Positions 33,592 to 41,783 of a DNA stretch of 64,000 nt are shown here, one piece after another; positions within the stretch are counted from its first letter, which is position 1; every line of letters begins with the position of its first letter. Location of the stretch: contig NZ_VFPL01000001.1 in the NCBI RefSeq assembly GCF_006716645.1, positions 2,356,001 through 2,420,000 on the forward strand, read 5' to 3'. This DNA is from Arcticibacter tournemirensis (GTDB taxonomy: Bacteria; Bacteroidota; Bacteroidia; Sphingobacteriales; Sphingobacteriaceae). A program made the position numbers and the translations under genes. The notes below the pieces were generated by a model that was not told the DNA's origin, did not search any database, and worked only from the letters and a program-made list of their open reading frames with translations.

Positions 33592-35016
33592 TTAAAAGGA
33601 AGGAGTGAAGTCTGTCCAGTTAAGTGTCCAGATGTTGGTGGAAGTTGCGGCAGGATCGATCGCTCCGCGATAAGAGGTACCTCCGCCGGCTGTATTTCCT
33701 CCGGTAAGTGCCGGCGATCCCGTTAATGGTCTCAGATCAAGTGGATTGTAAGCTGCTTCTGTGTAAAAAGGGTTGGTACCCAGCTTGAGATACGTATTAG
33801 CAGGTGTTCCTGAGCCGGTTTGATTATTGGCAAAAATAGCGGGTACTCCGGTACCTGAAGCAGGGTTAAATGCCGTGGTATAGGCATGAACCACATTATA
33901 CTGGAAAGCAGATCCTGTTGTGGTAATGTTCTCAAAATGAGCGCCGGTTGCATATCCGCCGATAATAGAATTTTGCAGGTTCACTCCGGACAGTCTTCTG
34001 AAATGAGCGCCCTTTTCAAGATCGGCCACGCTTCCATTGCTTGAGTATCCCAGAATGGTGAAATTGCTCAGTGTTGGACGCGTTAATAGGCTTGCCGATG
34101 TACTTCCGATGTTATTATCCGACTCAATACCATTGGCATCGCTTGCCCACCCTGAAATAGCGTGTGGCGAGTATGGATCTTTCAGGGCAATGGCAAACCG
34201 GATGTTTCCGCTGTATCCATTGTCAAAATCGAAATCATCGTCTGTTCCGGCCAGCGCTACGAGGTGATCGGCATTAACGGTTCCTCCGAAGAACTCGAAC
34301 GAATCGTCGTTGCTGAACGACACCTGCACGTGATTTATGGTTGTGCCGGAGCCAACACCTCCCAGTGTAAGCCCGTTGATCTCATTGTCGGAGGTTAATA
34401 TGAAACCGGCATATTCAATCCTTGCAAACCTCAGTACACCGGAGTTGTCATTTGAAACGGCGCCTCCGTAAGTTAAATCGGCGACCGTTGATGGTGGAAT
34501 TCCTTCAATGAAAGTATGTTGGGGCAAATTGGTTGGGGCGTTGCCTAATATAATAACACCGCCAAAATCGCCGGGATTTGGAATTGCTATATCAGGATGC
34601 GGACCAAATACGATGGTACTGTCCGGATTATAGCTGGCTAAAGGCGTATTAGATTGGTTGCCATTGGCATAGATCCGTGCGTTTTTGGTTATAACAAGAA
34701 CTCCTTTTAGTGAGGTGCCTCCGTAGGTCACCGGGTTGCCGGTCACTACATGGGTTCCTGCTTTAATGTATAGCCTGGCATTGCTGCCGGAGAAGCAAAC
34801 GACCCCATCTAACAGGTAAAGCGTATCAGGGCTTAGTACACGGGTGGAAGTATATACACCGCTGAGATGTACTTCGGGAAGAGCACTGTAATCAATAGGA
34901 GCTTTGGTTGATTTGCTGAAATCACCGTTTGACCCTGGTTCTTTTTTGCAGCTTGTTAGCCCAAAGGTGGTGCCTGCTACAAGGAGCAGCACCCATTTCA
35001 AGTTGTTTGTTTTCAT
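33592..35016 (-). CDS. Beta-helix-like surface lipoprotein paired with TonB receptor
   Basis: A 474-residue lipoprotein (lipobox FGLTSC, then KKEPGS). The body alternates short strands with Gly/Asn turns: LYIKAGTHVVTG, LKGVLVITKNARIYANG, FGGVIILGNAPTN, FARIEYAGF, INHVQVSFSNDDSFEFFGG, DDDFDFDNGYSGNIRF. This suggests a right-handed parallel beta-helix, and the acidic turns may bind calcium. Proteins of this pattern are often encoded beside TonB receptors in Bacteroidota and are usually called hypothetical. It follows the receptor gene by 63 bp, so it is probably a cell-surface substrate-binding partner taking the place that SusD holds in other systems. The substrate is unknown. Confidence 0.78.
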   Translation of the reverse strand: MKTNNLKWVLLLVAGTTFGLTSCKKEPGSNGDFSKSTKAPIDYSALPEVHLSGVYTSTRVLSPDTLYLLDGVVCFSGSNARLYIKAGTHVVTGNPVTYGGTSLKGVLVITKNARIYANGNQSNTPLASYNPDSTIVFGPHPDIAIPNPGDFGGVIILGNAPTNLPQHTFIEGIPPSTVADLTYGGAVSNDNSGVLRFARIEYAGFILTSDNEINGLTLGGVGSGTTINHVQVSFSNDDSFEFFGGTVNADHLVALAGTDDDFDFDNGYSGNIRFAIALKDPYSPHAISGWASDANGIESDNNIGSTSASLLTRPTLSNFTILGYSSNGSVADLEKGAHFRRLSGVNLQNSIIGGYATGAHFENITTTGSAFQYNVVHAYTTAFNPASGTGVPAIFANNQTGSGTPANTYLKLGTNPFYTEAAYNPLDLRPLTGSPALTGGNTAGGGTSYRGAIDPAATSTNIWTLNWTDFTPSF

Positions 35017-35079
35017 TTCAGGAATTGTTAATGAATAAAAGAAAATGTTAACGCCTTATAAACCGGTAAAAATTAAATT

Positions 35080-38000
35080 TCAAAACTTATATGTAAATGT
35101 GAGGCTCGCTGTCCTGCCGTTTTTTACCCGGTAAGAGATCCGGTCGCCTTTATCTCTTTCGTAGGCGTCGGTGCCATTTGTACGTGTAAAACCGTTATCC
35201 GCCGATTCCCCTCCTTCGTATTCGTATGCTGTTGGATTGGTGTAAAAGATAGTCGCCTCGTCGAGCAGGTTACTGATGTTGAACTTTATTTCGGCTTTCT
35301 GCCTGATCAGCCGCGTGCTCAGTTGCAGGTCGACGAGGTTTCTTCCGTTTTCATATTCTATTTTCCCCGGGTCGTAGTTCACTACATACGAGCGGTAGGC
35401 GGAGCGGTTGTAACTAACGTTTGCGCCAAAATAGCTTGAGTTATAGCTGAACCCTGCATTGAGCATCCATGGCGATTGCCCGTAAAGGGGGCGTTTTATA
35501 CCAGGCACCGGCTTTTCCACTAACGTAAATGACTGGCCTTTCTCGATTGCTACCACCCCGTAGTCAACAGCATCCACCTCAGAACTCATCCAGGTTCCGT
35601 TGCCGAACAGGGTGAGGTTTTGCAGCCACTTTTTTGCGGCTATAAATCCCAGCGATTTACGGACTTCCAGTTCGAAGCCTTTATTAACGGCTTTACTCTG
35701 GTTTTGAAAACGGAGAAAGCGCGATCTGCCGCTTCCGCCCGTAACGCTCTGATCTACCAGTTCAAGTGGTTTATCAAAGTCCTTATAAAATGCAGATATG
35801 GATATGATCTCCCCCGTGGCCGGATACCATTCATAACGAAGGTCGTAATTGCGGATTTTGGTGCTCACCACGTTCCATCCGCTGATGAAGGCATCTAAAT
35901 AAGCGTCGTATAGTTCGAAATAAGAGGTCTCACGGAAATCCGGCCTTACCATGGTAGTAGAATAGGCCGCCCTGACGTTCATTTTGCTGTTCAGGCTGTA
36001 CGTAAGGTTTAAAGATGGCAGGAAACGCCAGTTTTTTTCGCCGGTGACATAAGGGTCAACTTTCTCAAAGCCATTCAACGTAGGCGACCGGAGAAACTGC
36101 TCCTGGCGGTTAGCGAGGTTGAAGTTCTCTGCCCGGATCCCGTAAACCGCTCTCAGCTTTTGAAAGAACCGCTGATCAAGCATCAGGTACCCTGAATGGT
36201 ATTTGGAAGAACCGATATACTGTGTGCCGTTCCTGGCGGCGTCTGTATAGTAGAAAGCGGAGTCTGCACCGGCGCCTATGCGGTCGGGAGCCATAATGTC
36301 CTCGTAGCGGCCTGTCGTACTTACATTATCCTGGTTGATGATCCTGGCTTCTGTAGAACCCAGAGAGCGATGTTTGTGCCATCCTGAATACCCCGCTTTT
36401 ACGACGCTCTTGTCTTTCAGGAAATCAAAGGGATAGCTAACGCTGGCCGACCAGTTATAATCCCTTTCTTCAAGCCCCGTAGACAGGCGATAGTCGTAAA
36501 GGCCCGATCCGTTGCTGAATACTGAAGTATTGGGCGAGTCGTAATAGTCAACTCCGGCAATGGTGGCTGTATTGTTATAACGGAGTCTGCGCATGTCCAT
36601 AACATCCTGGCTGATATTGGTTAAGGCCCCGCTCCAGTTAAACTTCAGGCCTTTAGCTCCGATCACATTTTCTCCTTCGAGCTTACTCTGGTAAACGGAA
36701 GTATATTCGGGAATGCCGAGTAATTCGAGAAACCGCCGGTTATCCGGTGCATCGTAGCGGCTTGCATACTGGGATGTTTCGCTGAAAACGTGCGAATAGT
36801 AGTTTTTCGAAACTATCCTGAATTTCTCTCCCTGGATTCCGGCATTCAGCACACCGCCGATAGTGGTGTTGAATTTGTGTATGTCGCCCGAGCCTCTCAG
36901 AGATGCGCTGTCTATGGGGTCTTCCCTGGTGACGCCGATACTCGAATTCCGGATGGTTTCAAATGGGTTGGTTTCCTGGGTATTTCTGTATGTTGCACCG
37001 CCGGAAAAACCTAATTTCAAGCTTTCTTTCAGCTGATACAGCCGTCCGATCGAAAAGCGGTAATTCTGATTCGGACTACCTGTATAGGTGTAGGCCCGTA
37101 ACTGGGCGCTGTTAAACTGCTTGCTTTGTTCAATAGCATAAGCGGGGAGCGGACCGGAGCTTTGCGTCCAGGACTGAAGTCCGGTGGGTGTTTTTCTGCG
37201 GTCGTCGTCAAAGCCCAGGTAATCGTATTTTCCACGGCCGCCTAACTGCACGAAGTCCTTGCCTGTGGTGCGGGTATTGTAACCGGTACCTATGGTGAAG
37301 GAAGTGAAGTTTTTTTCGGGGATATCCAGGGTATTGATCAGGATCTGCCCGCCTGAAAACTCTGCCGACATGTCGGGGCTGGCGGTTTTGTTCACTACTA
37401 CATTGCTTACCAGCTCCTGGGGCACTACATCGAAGGAAAAGTTCCTGCGGTTCATGTCGGTACTGGGGATAATAACACCATCGAGCATGGCCTGGTTGTA
37501 GCGTTCTGTCATTCCCCGTACTACTACATAGCGGGTATCGATAGTGGTTACGCCGCTCACACGCTTCAAAACCTGTCCGAGGTTATTATCAGGCGTGCGG
37601 GCAATCTGCTCTGCCGAAATACCGTCGGTAATGGAGGCATTGTTTTTTTGCTGCGCATAAAGGCCGTTGATCGATTCTCTTTTATAAGACGACTGAACAA
37701 CTACTTCTTTCAAGGCGCTGGAGGAACTGTTTAATACTATGTCGAGCTTTGTTAACTGTCCAGGTTTCACCACCACGTCGGCAATGCGCTTGGTTTGAAA
37801 GGAGATATAGCTTACCTCTATCGTGTAGGTGCCCGGAAGTATGCTTAGCTGGTAGGACCCGTCGACACTGCTGTTGACACCCTGTCTGGTCTGAATGATT
37901 TTTACGCTGGCACCCGGCAAGGTTTCGCCTTTGTCGTCGATAACTTTGCCGCCGATGCTTCCTGTCTGCTGCTTTTTAACCGGCTGTGGTTCCTGATATT

Positions 38001-38352
38001 TTACATAAATAGCATTCCCCGACATCGCAAAGTTCAAGCCTGATTCTGTTAATTTTTCGAGTACCTTTCCTAGTGCTTCTTTGTGGTAGCTAACTTTTTT
38101 CAGTTCAACTTTCTCCAGCTCATTAGGGTTGTAAATGAAATTATAGTGGGTCTGTGCTCCTAATTCTTGTATTAGTACTGTTGCGCCCGTCTGTGCGTAG
38201 CTGACCGTTACGGGCCTTGTGAGGGTTCTGTAATCCGCATTATTACCCGCCTGGGCGAAAAGCGGCGTGCTCAGAACGACGGTGAACAGAATAAAAAGAA
38301 AAGAAAGCGGGGTGGTTCTTGACTGTACGTTTAAGAATAAATTAAAAATCAT
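35080..38352 (-). CDS. TonB-dependent receptor with N-terminal STN signalling domain
   Basis: A 1090-residue outer-membrane receptor. After the signal peptide (ending PLFAQAG) comes an STN/secretin-type domain (about 45-120, with LIQELGAQTHYNF and ALGKVLEKLTESGLNF). A CarboxypepD_reg domain (IGGKVIDDKGETLPGASVKI) and a plug with VVVRGMTERYNQAMLDGVII follow, then a barrel ending in aromatic TFTYKF. STN domains contact a FecR-type anti-sigma protein, and the FecR gene lies 26 bp upstream. The receptor thus both imports its ligand and signals for its own induction. Signature residues do not reveal the ligand; neither siderophore nor sugar genes adjoin it. Confidence 0.93.
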   Translation of the reverse strand: MIFNLFLNVQSRTTPLSFLFILFTVVLSTPLFAQAGNNADYRTLTRPVTVSYAQTGATVLIQELGAQTHYNFIYNPNELEKVELKKVSYHKEALGKVLEKLTESGLNFAMSGNAIYVKYQEPQPVKKQQTGSIGGKVIDDKGETLPGASVKIIQTRQGVNSSVDGSYQLSILPGTYTIEVSYISFQTKRIADVVVKPGQLTKLDIVLNSSSSALKEVVVQSSYKRESINGLYAQQKNNASITDGISAEQIARTPDNNLGQVLKRVSGVTTIDTRYVVVRGMTERYNQAMLDGVIIPSTDMNRRNFSFDVVPQELVSNVVVNKTASPDMSAEFSGGQILINTLDIPEKNFTSFTIGTGYNTRTTGKDFVQLGGRGKYDYLGFDDDRRKTPTGLQSWTQSSGPLPAYAIEQSKQFNSAQLRAYTYTGSPNQNYRFSIGRLYQLKESLKLGFSGGATYRNTQETNPFETIRNSSIGVTREDPIDSASLRGSGDIHKFNTTIGGVLNAGIQGEKFRIVSKNYYSHVFSETSQYASRYDAPDNRRFLELLGIPEYTSVYQSKLEGENVIGAKGLKFNWSGALTNISQDVMDMRRLRYNNTATIAGVDYYDSPNTSVFSNGSGLYDYRLSTGLEERDYNWSASVSYPFDFLKDKSVVKAGYSGWHKHRSLGSTEARIINQDNVSTTGRYEDIMAPDRIGAGADSAFYYTDAARNGTQYIGSSKYHSGYLMLDQRFFQKLRAVYGIRAENFNLANRQEQFLRSPTLNGFEKVDPYVTGEKNWRFLPSLNLTYSLNSKMNVRAAYSTTMVRPDFRETSYFELYDAYLDAFISGWNVVSTKIRNYDLRYEWYPATGEIISISAFYKDFDKPLELVDQSVTGGSGRSRFLRFQNQSKAVNKGFELEVRKSLGFIAAKKWLQNLTLFGNGTWMSSEVDAVDYGVVAIEKGQSFTLVEKPVPGIKRPLYGQSPWMLNAGFSYNSSYFGANVSYNRSAYRSYVVNYDPGKIEYENGRNLVDLQLSTRLIRQKAEIKFNISNLLDEATIFYTNPTAYEYEGGESADNGFTRTNGTDAYERDKGDRISYRVKNGRTASLTFTYKF

Positions 38353-38378
38353 AATTTTGAATGGCTGGATTGAGGATT

Positions 38379-39353
38379 TTAGTTCTTGTCGATACGTATG
38401 AGTTTGTAGGTTGAAGAGCCGGTCTTCTTTACTTTAAACGGGTAGATAAATGTTAACGATTGTAACATCTCTTCAACGGAGCCGCTGCTGAAATTACCGC
38501 TGATGCGGAACTCTTTAAATTCGTCTTCATTGAAGAGGATCTTTACCCCATAATATGAAGCCATGCTATAGACGGCGTCTTTGAAGTCGGTGCGATTGAA
38601 ATCGAGCGTCCCGGATTCTTCCGGATCCCGGGAGTTATCGAATCCCTTTACGGTACTCAGAGTGCCGTTGTGGTAATCAAATTCCTGCCCGGGATGGAGG
38701 ATTACAGGACGGCCGTTAATACCGTTACGGTCTACGCGTACCTTGCCGGTATACAGGCTTACTTTTTCGTAACCATAGTCCTTGTAATGTTTGATGATAA
38801 AGGAGGTGCCTAGTACAGTTGTTGATAGTTTGCCTGAGTTTACGCGGAAGGGCTTGCTCTTATCGTTCGCTACTTCGAAGAAAGCCTGACCGTCCAGCAG
38901 ATATACCCGGCGCTCTGTCCGCGTAAAGGCTTGCGGATATTTAAATGTGGTGCCTGAAGTTAAGGTAATGACTGTACCATCTTCGAGCTTTAGTTTAGTG
39001 ATTTTTCCTTGCGGAACCTTTATAGTTGCAAAAGTTTTTGTCTTCTGAATATAGCTGTATTCGAGATATCCTTTCCAGGCGCCAAAAAGCATCAATACCG
39101 CAATAGCAGCTGCAGCGCTTCTTTTGGTGATTAGCCATAAGCTCCTGGTATTATCATGTTTATTGATGATTTTTGCAGCCAGATTCTCAGAGGGCTCCAG
39201 CGCTGTGGGGAAGTCGGAGGCGACGTCGTCGAAGCCGGGCAGGTCGTCTGCATGGCTCTGTTCAAGTATACTGAAAAACTCCCTTAGCTCTTCGGCTGTA
39301 AGCTCGCGGCTGAGATATCTCCGGTGTAAATCTTTTTTTCTGTCGTATTCCAT
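38379..39353 (-). CDS. FecR-family anti-sigma factor
   Basis: A 324-residue inner-membrane regulator. A cytoplasmic N-terminal helical domain (about 1-85) binds the sigma factor, one transmembrane helix lies near 88-106 (SAAAAIAVLMLFGAW), and the periplasmic FecR domain (about 115-215) has TIKVPQGKITKLKLEDGTVI, RRVYLLDGQAFFEVANDKSKPF and VLGTSFIIKHY. The C-terminal segment (DFNRTDFKDAVYSMASYYGVKI) is the DUF4974 domain common in Bacteroidota. It transmits ligand occupancy of the TonB receptor to the ECF sigma factor encoded just upstream. Confidence 0.94.
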   Translation of the reverse strand: MEYDRKKDLHRRYLSRELTAEELREFFSILEQSHADDLPGFDDVASDFPTALEPSENLAAKIINKHDNTRSLWLITKRSAAAAIAVLMLFGAWKGYLEYSYIQKTKTFATIKVPQGKITKLKLEDGTVITLTSGTTFKYPQAFTRTERRVYLLDGQAFFEVANDKSKPFRVNSGKLSTTVLGTSFIIKHYKDYGYEKVSLYTGKVRVDRNGINGRPVILHPGQEFDYHNGTLSTVKGFDNSRDPEESGTLDFNRTDFKDAVYSMASYYGVKILFNEDEFKEFRISGNFSSGSVEEMLQSLTFIYPFKVKKTGSSTYKLIRIDKN

Positions 39354-39449
39354 ATGCTATAATCTGCCAAAGGCGGCCAACTATAACTAAATACTACCAG
39401 TGGGGCAGGCTTAGGGTAGCTCCAGGAAAAATAAATTTTGCGGGAAGGG

Positions 39450-40043
39450 TTAGAGAAGAGCCGGAAGCAGCAGAAAATACAGGATCGTTATATAATCCAT
39501 ATAGTTTTTATTGCTTTTCATAGATTGAATAACGCGATTCGCTTTTACCATATGGTCTTTTACGGCATCGCGACTGATGGAAAGCTGCTCGGCGACTTCG
39601 TTATAGGTCATTTCTTTAAAGCGGATCATTTCGTATACCAGCTTCCTTTTTGGCGGCAGATCGTTAAGTGTATTACGGAAAGAGGAGAGGCTCATGGAAG
39701 CTTCGAGACGCTTTTCGGGTAAATGCTCTTCCTGCTGCAGGATAAAATAGGTTTCGATCTCTGTCCGCATTCTTTTCTTCCTGGATGCATTTCTGAGCCA
39801 TGTGAAAACAATGTTTTTGGATATCGTAAGCAGGTATCCTTTAATGCCTTGTTCGGGCTCAATGTAATCGCGTGTTTTCCAGAGCTGAAGAAAAATGTCA
39901 TGTGTGAGCTCCTCGGCGTTCTCCCTGGAGAGGCTGTACCGGTAGCAATAGGCAAAGATCTCCTTGTAAAATACACCATAGATCCTTTCAAATGCTTCGG
40001 TATTTCCCTCCGTAAAGTCCCGAATAATATCCTGACCAAGCAT
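39450..40043 (-). CDS. ECF RNA-polymerase sigma factor (sigma-70 family)
   Basis: A 197-residue ECF sigma factor from the ATG giving MLGQDIIRDFTEGN; a GTG seven codons earlier is less likely. Region 2 includes FERIYGVFYKEIFAYCYRYS and AEELTHDIFLQLWK; region 4 includes LPPKRKLVYEMIRFKEMTYN followed by EVAEQLSISRDAVKDHMVKA. The C-terminal end is a hydrophobic helix, often seen in Bacteroidota FecI-like factors. It is the first gene of the minus-strand unit with FecR and the STN receptor, and presumably directs transcription of the receptor and its lipoproteins when the ligand is bound. Confidence 0.93.
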   Translation of the reverse strand: MLGQDIIRDFTEGNTEAFERIYGVFYKEIFAYCYRYSLSRENAEELTHDIFLQLWKTRDYIEPEQGIKGYLLTISKNIVFTWLRNASRKKRMRTEIETYFILQQEEHLPEKRLEASMSLSSFRNTLNDLPPKRKLVYEMIRFKEMTYNEVAEQLSISRDAVKDHMVKANRVIQSMKSNKNYMDYITILYFLLLPALL

Positions 40044-40151
40044 AAGCTGAACTGTTAAATGCACAACAAATAAAAAGAACCACTATTAAGGGAAATTACC
40101 GTCAGTGTTAAATGTGTATTAAGCTTATAGCCAGACCGCCATTCAGTTAGT

Positions 40152-41504
40152 TTACCGCCTTACCCGGATAGGACTGGGCATGCGATCGTCTTTATCCCTG
40201 GAGTCGTAAAGCCTGTGAGCTTTTTCTGCGGCAGCCCGGCCGCGAACGCTTGCTTTGATGCCTGTAATTTGGGCTAAGGCCTTTTGCGTCAGCGTTTCTT
40301 CCGGATCTCCCAGCTGTTTAAGCGGAAGTACGCTGAGTTCGTCGGCTTCAACATCGGGCGGGAGTCCGTCGGTGTAGTCGCCAATGCCTGCCGAGTTGTA
40401 AATTTTGAACACAAGGGGCCAGATAACCCAGCGGCCGGCGAGTTGCGGCTTGCGGTGGTCGGCCAGTTCGTATTCTGCCATATCTTTTCCTAAGGTCTTC
40501 TCTCCAATGCGGATAGTGGGGATATGCGGAGGTAAATTATTTGCCAGAAGCTCGGCTGCCGACGCGGTGTGATTCCCGGTAATTAAAAATACCCTGTTTA
40601 TGTTTAGCCTTAAACTGGTGTACTGGCTATAATTAAGCGGTGTAATTAAGCGGCTGATCTCATAGCCAAAGCTATGTCGTTGAACGCCTGCCAGAGAATT
40701 TCCGCGATATTCGAGGAAGATAGCCTCCTGGCCGGCCTGGCAGATCATCGCCGCAAGTGCAGCGGCCACCGACACTTCTCCGCCGGTATTGTAGCGAAGG
40801 TCGAGGATCAGCTCGTTTACCTGCCGGCCCTGGAAGCCGGCGAATACTTCTTTTAGTTTTGAAAGTGCCCTGATATCAAAGTTATTCAGGAAGATGTAGC
40901 CTGTTTTTTTTCCGCCCTTTTCCCATACCTGCGTGGTGTATACCGGACCGGGCTTCAGGTATCCATCGATCTTATAGGGCCCCGGTTTTCCCTCCACATC
41001 CAGCGTGATGCTGCCCTGTTTCAGGCTTGCTTCGGTAAGAGCACTTATGTTTGACGCTGTTACTGCAGTACCATTGATGGAAAGTACCGTGTCGCCCCGT
41101 TTCAATCCCGCCTGATAACCATCGGAGCCGGGTACCACCAGTCGTATAATTGTTTGATCTTTGCCGGCAGAACTAAGAGTTACCAGGTCGATTCCGAAAT
41201 CTGAGTAAAGTGTGCGGGGATAGCTTTCAGGTACATCCGGGTTGATCAGCTGCGAAAAGCGGTCTGTTTTGTTTTTAATCGCGGAAAAGAATTGAAGTGG
41301 CTCCTGATCGTAATCGGGCTTTGCCGGAAGGCTGTTGTTCCAGTAATAATAAACCTTCATGCTATCCATTACCCAGTCGTTAATAAAGGCATTTGTGCCG
41401 GGCGAAAACTCGGGATCCGTTTCCTTTTTGCAGGCATTAAGGTAAAGGAGCAACACTAACAATACGTAGCATGTTCCTTTTACTTTCGGATTGAAATGAA
41501 TCAT
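40152..41504 (-). CDS. S41-family (C-terminal processing) peptidase lipoprotein
   Basis: A 450-residue protein. The lipobox is LYLNAC25 followed by an acidic linker. A helical N-terminal domain, INDWVMDSMKVYYYWN, is typical of Bacteroidota S41 lipoproteins. A PDZ domain (about 110-175, GYQAGLKRGDTVLSINGTAV) follows, then the protease core with LILDLRYNTGG, the nucleophile S315 in NHTASAAELLAN and K340 in GEKTLGKDM. It cleaves near C-termini of envelope proteins. It is probably periplasmic or surface-attached. A monocistronic gene, divergent from the S9 peptidase gene across 280 bp. Confidence 0.9.
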   Translation of the reverse strand: MIHFNPKVKGTCYVLLVLLLYLNACKKETDPEFSPGTNAFINDWVMDSMKVYYYWNNSLPAKPDYDQEPLQFFSAIKNKTDRFSQLINPDVPESYPRTLYSDFGIDLVTLSSAGKDQTIIRLVVPGSDGYQAGLKRGDTVLSINGTAVTASNISALTEASLKQGSITLDVEGKPGPYKIDGYLKPGPVYTTQVWEKGGKKTGYIFLNNFDIRALSKLKEVFAGFQGRQVNELILDLRYNTGGEVSVAAALAAMICQAGQEAIFLEYRGNSLAGVQRHSFGYEISRLITPLNYSQYTSLRLNINRVFLITGNHTASAAELLANNLPPHIPTIRIGEKTLGKDMAEYELADHRKPQLAGRWVIWPLVFKIYNSAGIGDYTDGLPPDVEADELSVLPLKQLGDPEETLTQKALAQITGIKASVRGRAAAEKAHRLYDSRDKDDRMPSPIRVRR

Positions 41505-41783
41505 TGCGGGGCTCAGAAGCTTTTGATTGTATGAAGCTAAGAAGACAACATGAAGTTAACGTTACCTTTTTGTTATCCTTACCGGAGATGAAGAAGGGGA
41601 GCAGAAAAGAAGGCTGGCCCGAATGAACCAGCCTCTTTTCTTTTATTCATTGCAATTCCTGGAAAATTCCTGTATCCCAGGGTAATGCAAAGTTAATATT
41701 AATTTAAGATTATAATCGTAACTTTCCTTCTATTTTGTGCGTCTCAATTCTATAGATTATTTAACTAATGCTCTGAACTTTTT
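41505..41783. other. Divergent intergenic region with an isolated hairpin
   Basis: Between the start codons of the S41 and S9 peptidase genes. Besides promoter space it contains a terminator-like hairpin at 41603-41644 that is hard to explain for two outward-facing genes. No reading frame of note and no exact TAnnTTTG box were seen. Confidence 0.5.
41603..41644. terminator. Terminator-like hairpin between divergent genes
   Basis: AGAAAAGA-A-GGCTGG pairs with CCAGCCTCTTTTCT with one bulged A, around a short loop, and is followed by TTTTATT. On the plus strand it has the form of an intrinsic terminator; any transcript ending here would have to start within the intergenic region. Confidence 0.5.

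Noticed and set aside
35080-40043. Siderophore (Fec-type) iron-uptake locus
   Set aside because: Sigma, FecR and an STN receptor alone do not define the ligand in Bacteroidota; no ferric-binding, permease or siderophore gene is adjacent, so the ligand is left open.
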